A DNA stretch of 64,000 nt from Opisthorchis felineus (GCA_004794785.1 SJOL01006401.1:366568-430567); one strand, 5' to 3'. Positions 48,001 through 55,199 are shown, counted from the stretch's first letter. Made by a program: numbers and translations. Notes: generated from the sequence alone by a model not told the origin.

Positions 48001-51000
48001 CGAGTTTCCGTCAACCTTATGTTCTACTTGAACTCAAATTGCACGAAATTAGCGAAATACACTCACTTGCATACAAATTTGGTTTTGACGGGAAACTCAC
48101 CTGGAACCCAGTTGAATCTCTCGTTTGAGGTTTCTAAGCGTGAAAACCCAGTCGATATGCAAATTAGTGTATTTGTGGAAATATGTCTGATTTGGTTTCA
48201 GGCAGAACATCAGGTTGACGAAAACTCGGGGACTGCGCCTACCTGATGAGCTGCAAGAAGGGCGAAACCGGTCGTGGGCTGTCCAAGAGTTTTCAGCAAC
48301 CTCATGAGTAATGTATTACTTCTATACGATGTATCTCGAATATCGTTCTAATTGAAAATGGGGCGGCCTAGTGCAGTACATTCAGTTGCTTAAAAACATC
48401 ATAAACGAGAGATTCAGCTAGGTTCCATGTGAGTCTCCCTGCAAAACCAAATTGGTATGCAAATGAGTGTATTTCGCGAATGCTTGTGATGTTACGGCAC
48501 ATAAAAAACTAGGCAGATGTTAGAGTAATATGCAAGAATTTTAGCCAACTGACCATGCTGAGTCCTGGAGTTGCGGGAAAATGAGTGAGAATAGTGAGTC
48601 GTGTGGAGTGCTTCTCTCGGACACTCTTTTGCTTCGAAGACCAGCTAACACCACATTATTACGGAGAGAAACGGGGATGCGTCAAAAGTATATACGCACC
48701 ACGGCCGAAGCCTCAGTGAGGATGTATAAGGAGCATCGGAATCCCAAAAAAAATGTCCTTAAAGCTATTAGTTTGGTCGAAACTTCTTGGCACTAAAGAA
48801 TGCGTTTATCCGAGGAGTTCGATTAACAAATTCAAAGCATCCACGATAGCTTACTCTAAGACACACCTTCCAACTCAATGACTAACCTCTTTAAACCTAT
48901 CCTGGAAGACCAACAAAAGACCGCAAAAAGGCGGTCAGCCGTTATCTTGCTGAAAGTCCCCCTGGAAGTAAAAGTCGGATCCAACCAGGCGGTAGTCAGG
49001 AGGTTCATAATCCATCAGCACCCACATCTATTAAGGAGTCAAGTACATGCGTCGTGCCATATTTCTACACAAATAAGATAAGGTAGCGGTAGTTGCAGAG
49101 CAACACTACCCCGACACCATATGCACCATAAAAACATTGTTAAACTTGGAAAATGAGGTCCACGAAAACCAGCACTATGGCTTCCAGCTACTAACAGCTG
49201 GCCACGTTGAAAACTGTCAAGATGTACCGCTGTACCTTAACGATAAATGCTTATGAACAGAGCCTTGTCGCATACGAATCTCCAACTACATCCACCGCAG
49301 ACGCACACTTTTAATGCCATATCCCTTATGAGGGACGATATAGGAGTGGAGTATCTCGGGGACCGAGATTGCAGAACTCACTTTCTTATATTCACTAAAT
49401 AAAATGCGACAATGTCGTCCCACATTGACTTCAAAGACCACTTTCATAAATGGAGTTTCCCGCTAATGTACCTTAATACACCAACTCCTTTTCAATATTG
49501 ACTATCAAAACACATCGGGACGAGATGGCCTTTACCCGCTGGTCTTCAAGAACCTGACCGAATTCCCCTTACTACCGATCGCCACCTTCTTTGGCCCTAG
49601 CTTCAGAGTAGACGAGTGGAAAAATGGAGTAGTCAGACCTTTTCACAGGGGGATCAAACCCGAAAATCTAACAACGGACCAGCCTATTTCACGGTTAACT
49701 TATCGCCCGTCCTGTAGAAAGTAGTCAAACACTAAAGGTGAACACATCTATACAACGACTATTTACTTGCTTGGTTGCTTCGGTTAACCTCCTACTTATG
49801 GGAAGCGTACACCGTAAGATTCCCGTTGGAACAACACTTTTCGACGTACCTAAGGCTTTCGACCATACGGACCCTTAGACTGTTCCTCGATTGCTTACAT
49901 TTCGGTCAACAGGAGCCTTCTACTCTGGACCAAGAAATCCGTAGCCGAAAGGCAACGAGCTTTTGGAGTCCGCGGCGTACTATCCCGCTGAAGATGCTCC
50001 AGCAAGAGGATTCCAGATGTTGGTGTTCGCACCAGTGGTATACCGTCGCCACAGAGGTGAAATGTAACAAGCAACCAAGGGGAATTTACAGAGACACATC
50101 GCCCTTGGATGTACTAATTATGCAAAAGGATTATAAACGCCATGGCTACTATGAATGAGTGACACGGACTGCCTTTTGTTTCAGATACAGCATCTCACCT
50201 AACCGTGAATACAGAGATGAAAATGCAACCATACATCATCTTTATGCAACGCAAAGCACCGAAGAAACCGTAGTGCCCATTCTGATTTCATAAGCATGGT
50301 TATGCATAACCAAAACCAAATGAACGGACATGTATCACTGTGGACCCCTTGGGTACTAAAGGGAGCATGCAGGATGATTCGGCGACTACAGTCAAGATCC
50401 CCTTCAGCACCAACACCTGTCTAACCTTTGAATACGCGGGTCACAGAATGAACCTTTGGCGGCCATGGTAGATGACGCGCTGATCAACAACTCCCTACAC
50501 ATGATTCTGTCTTCTCCACTTCAACTAAAAAGACGGACAGCAATGATCTGGAGTCCTCTCAGCGATCAGGGTCAAAAGATGCTCGTAATTCAGGCTCAGT
50601 TCAAGCCACATCTTGTCGGACACAGCATGATCGCGATGACCAATAAAACGAGGCATCCATTAGCCTGGTTAGTTGTGCGTAGGCCTGAATCCCAACCCAT
50701 ACTGAATGTTATTCACAGCGAGCAGCGCCAACAGCTCCATCTGAGGAGCTGTTATTTCAGAGGGTCGATGAGAACTCTGGTCAGCCCGCTGCCGGTTTGT
50801 CTCTCCTTGAGAGTCATCACGTAGGTATACACCTCAAACTCCCATGAAGCTTATTCTTCACTTAAACACCGAAGTGTGTGTTCAGTGCAACAAACAGCTA
50901 TTCTGAGGTAATCGGTACTGATGGGAAACCCAGGTACAGGTAACCTGGACTCTGAGTCCACACCACTAACTTTGTCCATTCTGACCAACCTTGAAGAAAC

Positions 51001-52193
51001 TTGGCGGGGAAAATCAGCTAACATAACAGGGAGGGTGAAAACTTCCGACCTTTGAGAAAACCGGCAAAAAGGAGGAAAAGCCAATTAGTAACTGGCCATT
51101 TCGTGAAATTTTTTAAGTCATATTTTCAGGAGCAGTGGTCAGTTATTGCATGCCGGACACTCTCGTTTGACACAAAAAAATACAGGTCGACAAATTTTTT
51201 TAATCGATCTGGAGAAGCGAATACAGGAAGCCACCTTCTACTTTATGTAAGTCGGGACATGAAAAGCCTGAGGGGTTTTACCGAAATAGTTCAGTAAGGT
51301 AAACCTACCAAAAGGTTGGAGATTCGTGCATCCATGTTCTGTTGCTTGGGGCACAAACCAAGGAGGGCGCAGATATCCTGTGGTGACTGCAAACATCAAT
51401 GACGTAAAAAAATCTTACTATTTGTCGATTGATAAGGTCAAGGACTGGACGCACATGCACTTTTATCGTTTCTTTACAATAATTCTGGAGTTGTTCAGGG
51501 ATATTCGCACAAATCACAGCGTTTAGCTTTGATGCGATTGCGTCGGAGGTTGCGTTGTCAGAAATCAACGCGCGGATATCTTGGACAACTTTTTTGCAGT
51601 CATCACACAGAGTGGAACCGAAATTAAGGTGCTACAACTCGGACAATGAAGAAAACTCCACATCTTACCCCAATGAACGTGTGAGATTGACAGTTTTTGA
51701 GCACGTTGCAAAGAGCGATTCCGTCATCCTATGAGAAAATGATCAACTTTGGGAGAAAATACCTTCCCGGAAGTAACGTTCTGCAAGCGCATAGCCACAT
51801 CAACACACTGGAGACATAAGACAGGGTTAGGCGACATTTACCGTATCAGTGTCGAAAGGCAAAGAGCGCACATTGGACGTGTTAGTGGGAAATGCAGCGC
51901 AAATAAGTGAAGACGACCTTTCGTTTCTCGGCGAGCTTGTTATATGCAGGCAAAATGTGCAGTCTGCTGACACATCGGTTCGGTATTTTCCCCACCTGGA
52001 CTCTTTCCACACGCGCAGACATTCTGTCAACATGCCACATTTTTGGGCAGTGAAAATGTTTTCGCACGCAGTACGAGTTATGCCATTACAAGCGGGATCG
52101 GCAAAGCACACTCCCAAAACCACTAAAAACACCTTTTACAAGGAGGAAAAAGGCAATACCTGAGAGCACATAAACGGACGTCATCGCCTTCAT
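17507..52193 (-). CDS. Prosaposin-like precursor, 14 coding exons, six SapB and six SapA domains
   Basis: Secreted or lysosomal precursor expected to be cleaved into saposin-like lipid-binding proteins. I assembled 14 exons from GT-AG sites and frame continuity: about 868 residues. Order: signal peptide 1-19, SapA 23-50, SapB1 66-133, SapB2 149-223, SapB3 272-345, SapB4 366-440, SapB5 455-528, SapA 537-564, divergent SapA 577-606, SapB6 630-700, then SapA at 728-756, 782-810 and 833-861. N-glycosylation sequons NAT (SapB2) and NET (SapB5) sit where human saposins have them. Human prosaposin has four SapB and two SapA domains, so this is an expanded form. Introns 1-5 are 32-37 bp; introns 6-13 are 0.6-7.9 kb and filled with transposons. 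Oddities: a one-base frame defect in exon 7, C6 missing in SapB3, C3 displaced in SapB1. The start ATG is chosen because it gives a full signal peptide after removal of intron 1. Confidence 0.9.
18029..20057 (-). other. Intron 13 of the saposin gene
   Basis: 2,029 bp, AT-rich, with no repeat or coding signature recognised. A minus-strand frame at 19550-19768 contains two cysteine-rich stretches but fits neither phase 0 nor saposin spacing. Confidence 0.6.
20058..20138 (-). CDS. Saposin gene exon 13 (SapB6, C4 to C5)
   Basis: Twenty-seven codons, [12 protein letters not shown] through TKAVCK, after acceptor TTTTATAG, donor AAA|GTGAGC. C4 to C5 spacing is 24 residues as in SapB2, SapB4 and SapB5. 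The short length and lack of an ATG make it easy to miss; it is supported by phase, cysteine spacing and the match with exon 11. Confidence 0.85.
22090..22175 (+). mobile_element. tRNA-headed SINE fragment
   Basis: An A-box-like TAGCTCTGTTG lies at 22108-22118 and a perfect T-arm at 22151-22167 (GGCGG, TTCAAGC, CCGCC). The flanking acceptor halves do not pair and the anticodon arm is degraded, so this is a Pol III promoter head of a SINE rather than a tRNA gene. The SINE body and tail are not delimited. Confidence 0.55.
25185..27050 (+). mobile_element. RTE-type retrotransposon, internally deleted (copy C)
   Basis: The 5' leader starts at the 'ccgtggtgtgacgg' block, and 25434-25735 is nearly identical to 31613-31925 of copy D. 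Endonuclease remnants are at 25870-26180 ([37 protein letters not shown]). The RT linker and first RT block ([20 protein letters not shown]) run to about 26880. The sequence then jumps to the family 3' tail at about 26930-27045, which ends in a GAT-rich tract. The catalytic core of the RT is deleted. It lies in intron 12, antisense to the saposin gene. Confidence 0.85.
28074..28508 (-). CDS. Saposin gene exon 12 (SapB5 end, two SapA domains, SapB6 start)
   Basis: One hundred and forty-five codons from acceptor TTTTCAG. AIQLC supplies C6 of SapB5 with the correct five-residue spacing, which selects this acceptor over one 9 bp downstream. A good SapA follows ([15 protein letters not shown]), then a divergent SapA-like unit ([19 protein letters not shown]) lacking the Trp residues. 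SapB6 starts at [12 protein letters not shown], with C3 at 657. Donor CAG|GTAAGA, phase 0. Confidence 0.9.
28509..29137 (-). other. Intron 11 of the saposin gene
   Basis: 629 bp with no recognised insertion; AT-rich toward its 5' end. Confidence 0.65.
29138..29218 (-). CDS. Saposin gene exon 11 (SapB5, C4 to C5)
   Basis: Exactly 27 codons: [12 protein letters not shown] through KPEEVCK. It begins with C4, has 24 residues before C5 and ends with Cys-Lys at donor AAG|GTAAGC. Exon 13 has the same length and layout, so the two are duplicates. Confidence 0.92.
29219..30642 (-). other. Intron 10 of the saposin gene
   Basis: 1,424 bp, no recognised repeat or gene. Confidence 0.65.
30643..30804 (-). 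CDS. Saposin gene exon 10 (SapB5, C1 to C3)
   Basis: Fifty-four codons after a strong acceptor (CTTTTCTCAG). The leading ATG is internal, not a start codon. [10 protein letters not shown] (C455, C458), the sequon QNETED and [11 protein letters not shown] (C486) are canonical. It ends before C4 at donor GAG|GTGGGT, phase 0. Confidence 0.9.
31385..34785 (+). mobile_element. RTE-type retrotransposon, nearly full ORF region, inactive (copy D)
   Basis: The 5' leader (31388 on) matches copies B and C. Endonuclease pieces lie at 32040-32830 ([19 protein letters not shown] in one frame); the catalytic loop AGDVNSQVG at about 32530 is intact, unlike copy B. The linker block ([14 protein letters not shown]) is near 33240. 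RT motif A is near 33855, and the C-terminal domain is open at 34229-34777 ([23 protein letters not shown]). The family 3' tail is absent after about 34780, so the copy is 3' truncated. Several frameshifts exclude activity. Confidence 0.85.
36543..36582. repeat. Perfect 14-bp inverted repeat with 12-nt loop
   Basis: AAACGGGAGACTCA (36543-36556) is exactly complementary to TGAGTCTCCCGTTT (36569-36582). It lies at the end of the hammerhead-bearing repeat, whose other copies contain a related but less perfect 'gggagactca...gaatctctcg' block near 48090-48120 and 48405-48445. Confidence 0.9.
36543..37060 (-). mobile_element. Hammerhead-bearing repeat, copy 1 with a partial tandem unit
   Basis: Read on the minus strand, it holds a decayed hammerhead at 36826-36897 (core ATGATGA, stem II ACCCC/GGGC, GAAAC, then CAGC instead of GTC). 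Then come the family block 'cagcaacctta', a 'gtattgcgatatctcg' block and the family end 'aaacgagagattcag'. A second, partial unit starts at 36688 ('gggctgttgaacac...cctcataagtag'), so the copies are in tandem. A T-rich duplication interrupts the leader near 36915-36955. It lies in intron 9, same strand as the gene. Confidence 0.7.
38093..38233 (-). CDS. Saposin gene exon 9 (SapB4 second half)
   Basis: Forty-seven codons from acceptor [21 protein letters not shown] (C397, C409), [12 protein letters not shown], and [11 protein letters not shown] (C434, C440). All six SapB4 cysteines are present when joined to exon 8. Donor CCA|GTAAGG, phase 0. Confidence 0.9.
40051..40072. repeat. (GT)n microsatellite
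   Basis: Eleven uninterrupted GT dinucleotides. Confidence 0.95.
41570..41760 (+). mobile_element. tRNA-headed SINE with ATT-rich tail
   Basis: An A-box-like TAGCCCAGTGTTTAAGG (41578-41594) and a B-box GATTCGAACCC (41619-41629) about 40 bp apart form a tRNA-like head. A body of about 90 bp follows, then an ATT/GTT trinucleotide tail (41720-41758). Head, body and simple-repeat tail are the standard SINE layout. The acceptor stem does not pair, so it is not a tRNA gene. Confidence 0.7.
41720..41758. repeat. (ATT)n tail of the SINE
   Basis: An interrupted ATT/GTT trinucleotide run closing the SINE. Confidence 0.9.
42556..42798 (-). CDS. Saposin gene exon 8 (SapB3 end, SapB4 start)
   Basis: Eighty-one codons after acceptor TATTCAG. 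It opens with C4 (CSNAVNEHF) and reaches C5 in [13 protein letters not shown], where the expected C6 is Pro345. A proline-rich linker leads to SapB4: [13 protein letters not shown] (C366, C369) and [10 protein letters not shown]. Donor AAG|GTAAGC, phase 0. The open frame continues past the donor by chance. Confidence 0.9.
42799..45336 (-). other. Intron 7 of the saposin gene
   Basis: 2,538 bp; contains a decayed tRNA-like SINE head at 43.87 kb and otherwise nothing recognised. Confidence 0.6.
43870..43945 (+). mobile_element. Decayed tRNA-headed SINE fragment
   Basis: TTCAGCTGGTAGAGCACCC (43878-43896) is a near-perfect tRNA D-arm and A-box. The B-box is degraded to AGGTTTAATTC (43931-43941). 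The 53-bp spacing fits a tRNA-derived Pol III promoter. No body or tail is delimited. Confidence 0.5.
45337..45593 (-). CDS. Saposin gene exon 7 (linker and SapB3 first half), with a frame defect
   Basis: From acceptor CCTCCAG, phase 0 reads a linker ending [10 protein letters not shown], then a stop. The helix [14 protein letters not shown] through [14 protein letters not shown] lies in another frame, separated from LCQR by 26 bases at about 45457-45482. These bases look like a micro-intron (GTGACTGAC...CTCGCAG), but canonical splicing is one base out of frame. The exon is 257 nt, and 257 minus 26 is exactly 77 codons, so one missing base (true mutation or assembly error) would restore LC-x-x-CVAV. 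Donor ATG|GTATGC matches the usual SapB split before C4. Without repair the protein would truncate here. Confidence 0.7.
47919..48140 (-). mobile_element. Hammerhead-bearing repeat, copy 2
   Basis: On the minus strand, 47935-48007 folds like the hammerhead at 48221-48293, but the core reads CTAATGA instead of CTGATGA, which should abolish activity. The GGGC-GAAAC and palindromic ACCGGT are intact. The upstream family leader (the block complementary to 'gcatacaaatttggttttgacggg') continues to about 48130. It forms an inverted pair with copy 3. Confidence 0.75.
48141..48490 (+). mobile_element. Hammerhead-bearing repeat, copy 3 (intact core)
   Basis: The most complete copy: hammerhead at 48221-48293, then 'cagcaacctcatgagtaatg', a block related to 'gatgtatctcgaatatcg', 'cagtacattcagttgcttaa' and the closing 'ataaacgagagattcag...gtgagtctccctgc...gtatgcaaatgagtgtatttcgcg'. 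The same series of blocks occurs, reversed, in copies 1 and 2. There is no open frame, so it would be non-autonomous. Boundaries are approximate. Confidence 0.75.
48221..48293 (+). ncRNA. Type I hammerhead ribozyme with extended stem I
   Basis: Stem I has three segments: GCCTAC (48237-48242) with GTGGGC (48274-48279), GGAC (48230-48233) with GTCC (48281-48284), and AAAACTC (48221-48227) with GAGTTTT (48287-48293). The core CTGATGA is at 48243-48249 and GAAA at 48264-48267. Stem II (48250-48263) is weak, with only the outer G-C and C-G pairs plus a wobble; the copies at 36.9 and 47.95 kb suggest an ancestral GCCC/GGGC stem. Stem III is the palindrome ACCGGT (48267-48272), too short to close alone but suited to dimer formation. 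Predicted cleavage is after C48273. Confidence 0.8.
48850..50400 (+). mobile_element. Decayed CR1/jockey-like LINE remnant
   Basis: An ORF1-end-like frame at 48878-49081 contains [23 protein letters not shown] remnants follow: [17 protein letters not shown] (about 49510-49560) corresponds to the GPDGL...LK block, NLTTDQPIS (about 49665-49690) to NYRPIS, and [11 protein letters not shown] (about 49838-49870) to catalytic motif A. The sequence is broken by many frameshifts and becomes unreadable after about 50.2 kb. It is antisense to the saposin gene, in intron 6. Confidence 0.65.
50740..50870 (-). mobile_element. Hammerhead-bearing repeat, copy 4 (fragment)
   Basis: On the minus strand, 50767-50850 aligns with the hammerhead region of copies 1-3: TACCTAC, then GTGATGA for the core, a CTCTC...GAGAG stem II, ACAAAC for CGAAAC, and CCGGCAGCGGGCTG. 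Core changes make it inactive. Stem II pairs well here, evidence of a conserved ancestral hairpin. Confidence 0.6.
51309..51386 (-). CDS. Saposin gene exon 6 (SapB2, C5 and C6)
   Basis: Twenty-six codons opening [14 protein letters not shown], the textbook end of a saposin-B domain (C217, C223). Donor TTG|GTAGGT is followed by the first large intron (5.7 kb). Confidence 0.9.
51419..51631 (-). CDS. Saposin gene exon 5 (SapB2, C1 to C4)
   Basis: Seventy-one codons. LCDDCKKVV (C149, C152), the glycosylation sequon [15 protein letters not shown] (C181) and NYCKETIKV (C192) match the canonical saposin-B pattern very closely. Donor ATA|GTAAGA begins a 32-bp intron (51387-51418), the smallest in the gene. 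Confidence 0.9.
51669..51728 (-). CDS. Saposin gene exon 4 (SapB1, C5 and C6)
   Basis: Twenty codons with the closing pair LCNVLKNC (C127 and C133, five residues apart as in the family). Donor GGG|GTAAGA is followed by a 37-bp intron (51632-51668). Phase 0. Confidence 0.85.
51763..51807 (-). CDS. Saposin gene exon 3 (SapB1, C4 helix)
   Basis: A 15-codon exon, [15 protein letters not shown], between 34-bp introns on both sides (51808-51841 and 51729-51762). It opens with C4 of SapB1, the same splice position seen in SapB3, SapB5 and SapB6. Phase 0 on both sides. Confidence 0.8.
51842..52122 (-). CDS. Saposin gene exon 2 (SapA1, first half of SapB1)
   Basis: After acceptor TTTTTAG the exon completes the signal peptide and encodes SapA1: C23, C31, C40, C46 with AQKC and a terminal LRVW. 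SapB1 starts at CTFC (C66, C69). The residue expected to be C3 is Ser98 (TCT), while an extra Cys lies at 86. It ends just before C4 at donor ACG|GTAAAT, phase 0. Exons 1 and 2 together are 315 nt, in frame. Confidence 0.85.
52160..52193 (-). CDS. Saposin gene exon 1 (signal peptide start)
   Basis: ATG at 52191-52193, then [11 protein letters not shown], ending in phase 1 at donor CAG|GTATTG. Joined across a 37-bp intron (52123-52159) to VVLGVCFA it makes a classic signal peptide with cleavage expected before DPAC. The unspliced frame hits a stop, which supports the intron. Confidence 0.85.
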
Positions 52194-52390
52194 TTTTGCA
52201 CCAGGCTATAACCTTTTGAAGGTCACTTGGCGGCCTGATAAAATGTAAAATATTTTGTGGTCCAAATCAGGATCACGGATACACGGATTGATACGCAGGA
52301 TCGAGGCTTTCGCCCAAGGTTTCCGGATCGCTTTTGTTGGCGTCGTTCAGCGGTTTTCGTTCATCTGAAAGGCAAAAGTGGAACTGCTAT
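52194..52390 (-). promoter_or_regulatory. 5' flank of the saposin gene, candidate leader acceptor
   Basis: Only 197 bp separate the start codon from the LINE stop codon at 52391. A pyrimidine-rich acceptor, CACTTTTGCCTTTCAG, occupies 52365-52380 (minus strand). Trematode mRNAs are often spliced-leader trans-spliced at such sites, which would leave a 5' UTR of about 170 nt with one short upstream frame (ATG at 52362-52364, six codons with stop). It could equally be a cis acceptor or unused. No TATA box is convincing. Confidence 0.35.
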
Positions 52391-53995
52391 TTAAGTTCTC
52401 ATTGCAGGGCAGTAATCTTGCCAGTACGAGAACTCGACCAAAGTAGCGTCTAGAAGTGACTTGAACCGGGTACTAGATGCAGCGTGAACAGCCATAGGAT
52501 GCAGGTTATTCCACGCAGCAACGACCTGATATGAGAAAAACTGTTGCCTAATAAACTTGTGCGCTCTGAGCATGAAATTTTCCCAATATGTCCCTTCTTT
52601 GTGTTAGTGAGATCAACGGTGAAAACTCCGTTGGCCGAACCTCGTTCAAACAGGAGATAACTAAGTATTAGCCCTCCTCGGAGGCGACGATAATCCAGGG
52701 GAAATAGGCCAAGCACTGCGAGACGCGTATCATAGTCAACTGAATTAACACATGCGACCATTTTCGTACCAGCCCGTTGGACACGCTCAGTGAGGGTTCT
52801 GCCCTTCTTGCAAATTGATTAGGCAACTTGGCTGGCATATTCAAGAAGTGGTCTAACGTATTCTCCATAAATTATCTGAAAGTCCATGTGATAATTACGG
52901 TGGAAGGTGCGCCGAATCATCCGTAGAACGACGAAGGCCTTTTGAACCGAATTTTCATGGTGAAGTGATAAAAACATGCTTGAAATGGGACAGATGCCTA
53001 AATCCTTTTTTGGTATCCGTCCTCGTGATGTTTTCTGTTCCATTCTCGCTACACATGACGAAGGTGTTCGTCGAGTCTTTTCTGAAAAACATATGGATGC
53101 ACTTTTCGTCATTCGGAGGGAGGTGCCTGTCCAGCAGCCCCTGCTTTACTGCGCCTACATCCATTTTGAGGGCGCTGGTGTTGAAACTCCAGGGTATCAA
53201 GTCACTCGCAAAAAATAGACAGACTTGAAAGAACATCTGGACTATAATTAACGTAGATCGGCAACAGAATTGGTCCCAAAACGAGCATGAGGAACCCTTA
53301 TGGAGACCAGTGCTGAAGGAGTGTAAGTCCGAACGTTCTACTGGTAGGAACGCCTTGAACCAACGTAGAATTTCTCCTCGAATCCCGTGAGATTCTAGAA
53401 CGTAGAGCAACAGAACGTGTGCAACTCGATCGAACTCTTTTCAGGAGCCTTAAAATAGGGCATTCGATATGAGACCCTCGCCGTTACCTTGGGTTAAGCG
53501 GTCCATAAATACGGGCATGTTCACCACGCAAGAACGGTTTGAGAGGAATTCGTGTTGCGCTGGGGATATCAAGTTCCTGGTACTGAAGTGAATTCTTGTG
53601 GCTCGCTTCAGAAAGCTTTCCATCGCCTTGCCAGTAAGACCAATAGGCCTGTAGCTTCCGGGCGGTGGGCGGTCACCATTCTTGTAGATTAACGTGACAA
53701 TCAATTCCTTCAAAGCAGAGGAAAGGTTGCCTTCTTCGAGCGACTGGCGAAGCGCCAGGCAGGATTGCTTTGCCTGTGTGAGCGACGTTTCCTTCGGGAT
53801 ACTTGGATGGATCTCATCTGGCCCCAGCGCGCTGAAATGCTTCGCCTTCTGCAAGAATTGATGAACATATCCCCCCGTGAAAACCAAGTCGGTTATTGGC
53901 CGTTCATAGTCACATTGTGCCAAGACTGGATGTGGTGAGGTAGCTGATGCAGAATGCAGATCTGCATAGTGATCTCTGTAGGCCTCAGACAACCT
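52391..53995 (-). mobile_element. Decayed CR1/jockey-like LINE, reverse transcriptase to 3' end
   Basis: On the minus strand, 53992-53450 encodes ALKELIVTLIYKNGDRPPPG and SYRPIGLTGKAMESFLKRA, then QHEFLSNRSCVVNMPVFMD, the N-terminal RT blocks. 53410-52955 has SHGIRGEILRWFKAFL and FASDLIPWS (for FADD). 53112-52819 has [13 protein letters not shown] and [16 protein letters not shown]. 52761-52391 has [20 protein letters not shown] and [14 protein letters not shown]. At least five frame changes show a dead copy. The ORF end lies just upstream of, and on the same strand as, the saposin gene. Confidence 0.9.
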
Positions 53996-55199
53996 TATTG
54001 GACCGCTTGTGAGCTGCTGTCCGGGATAATATCAAAAATACGCTCAACAGATTACTCGAACGCAAAACCTCTGTGCGAAATATGTTCACCCCTGGCCGCG
54101 AAATTCATATATTTGGGTTTCATGTTCCCTGGGACAACGCCTGCCTAGGGCTACACTGATGTATCTTATTATTGCTCCAGTAATAAAACGTTGAGCTCGA
54201 ATATCCAAATTAAGACACACTAATAAATGTTGAGTATGAAGTTTAAATAGATTACAAGATTAGGTGCAGCCTATGAATAGAAATACAATGTGAAAATGAA
54301 TTACGCTAAACTGGGGAGACCTATCAGTTTGTAAGGTTCTTGATGAGGTTGTGCGGAGAGAGAGGCCGGATGTAGAGAGTGTTCTCTTGGCGATATTATC
54401 GCCCATACTTGTTCCTTGTCCCGTGGCCTGATGTTTGTTGACGCTAGATCCAAGGACCGATGTGGCGTGCAGTTGAGGAGCGCTGCGCTGGTTTGTTGAG
54501 CTTGCCTGCGCTCTGACGTGTGTGTGTGAGTTTGGCCGAGTTCCGTTCTTATACATGTCGTTGCACCGAGTGGGACGTGAAAACAGTATGAAATCACATG
54601 GCGTCCTTTAAAAGTTCACGGAACCGGAGTTGAAAAGTTGTTTGCATGTTGTTCACAAAGGTCGTTTTCAGTGTCACGATGTTGTCTCGTGATGCACGTT
54701 GTGGGATGTGGAACACAACGAAACACGAGGGAGACAGCGGACGCGGATGCACTAATTAGATTAGGCAACCGCTACACTACAAAAGAGGTTAGCAGATTAA
54801 ATAGCTTTACGTCGGGTTTCAGTCCAAGGCACTGAAGGGTTATCTGCAGCGTGCTTGTCCGCTTCCCGCCTTGGCGCTCCCGAAGACCGCCATTCATTTG
54901 CAGGGGGTTTTGCCCCCCTGAGTGTCCTGTTTGCGCGAGCCCTGCGCCTTTAGAGTACGCAGTTTTATTCATTGTGGTCGAAAATTTCGATGCCTGCTGC
55001 CTGTAACTCCTGCAGTGCTATCTTATGGACGCCTTGATTTGTAGTCCTCCGGGATTTGGAGCAAATAGGCGTCTAGTTGAGCTTTCTGGCGTGGTTTGGC
55101 CGGCAGCGTGTGTCTGTGAGGCCATATCGGATCGTTTGTGCTTTGGATGAACTACCAAGGAGCATTCTTTTTAGTAGCACGCCCAAAAGCCTCGTTCTC

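Larger units (their letters stand above)
45594..51308 (-). other. Intron 6 of the saposin gene
   Basis: 5,715 bp, the first large intron. It holds an inverted pair of hammerhead-bearing repeats (47.9-48.5 kb), a decayed plus-strand LINE (48.85-50.4 kb) and a fourth hammerhead-repeat fragment (50.74-50.87 kb). A cysteine-containing frame near 47.7 kb was considered and rejected as an exon. Confidence 0.6.

Noticed and set aside
50456..50824. 122-codon plus-strand frame after the LINE remnant
   Set aside because: No RT motif is readable, and its 3' part lies over a hammerhead-repeat fragment on the other strand.
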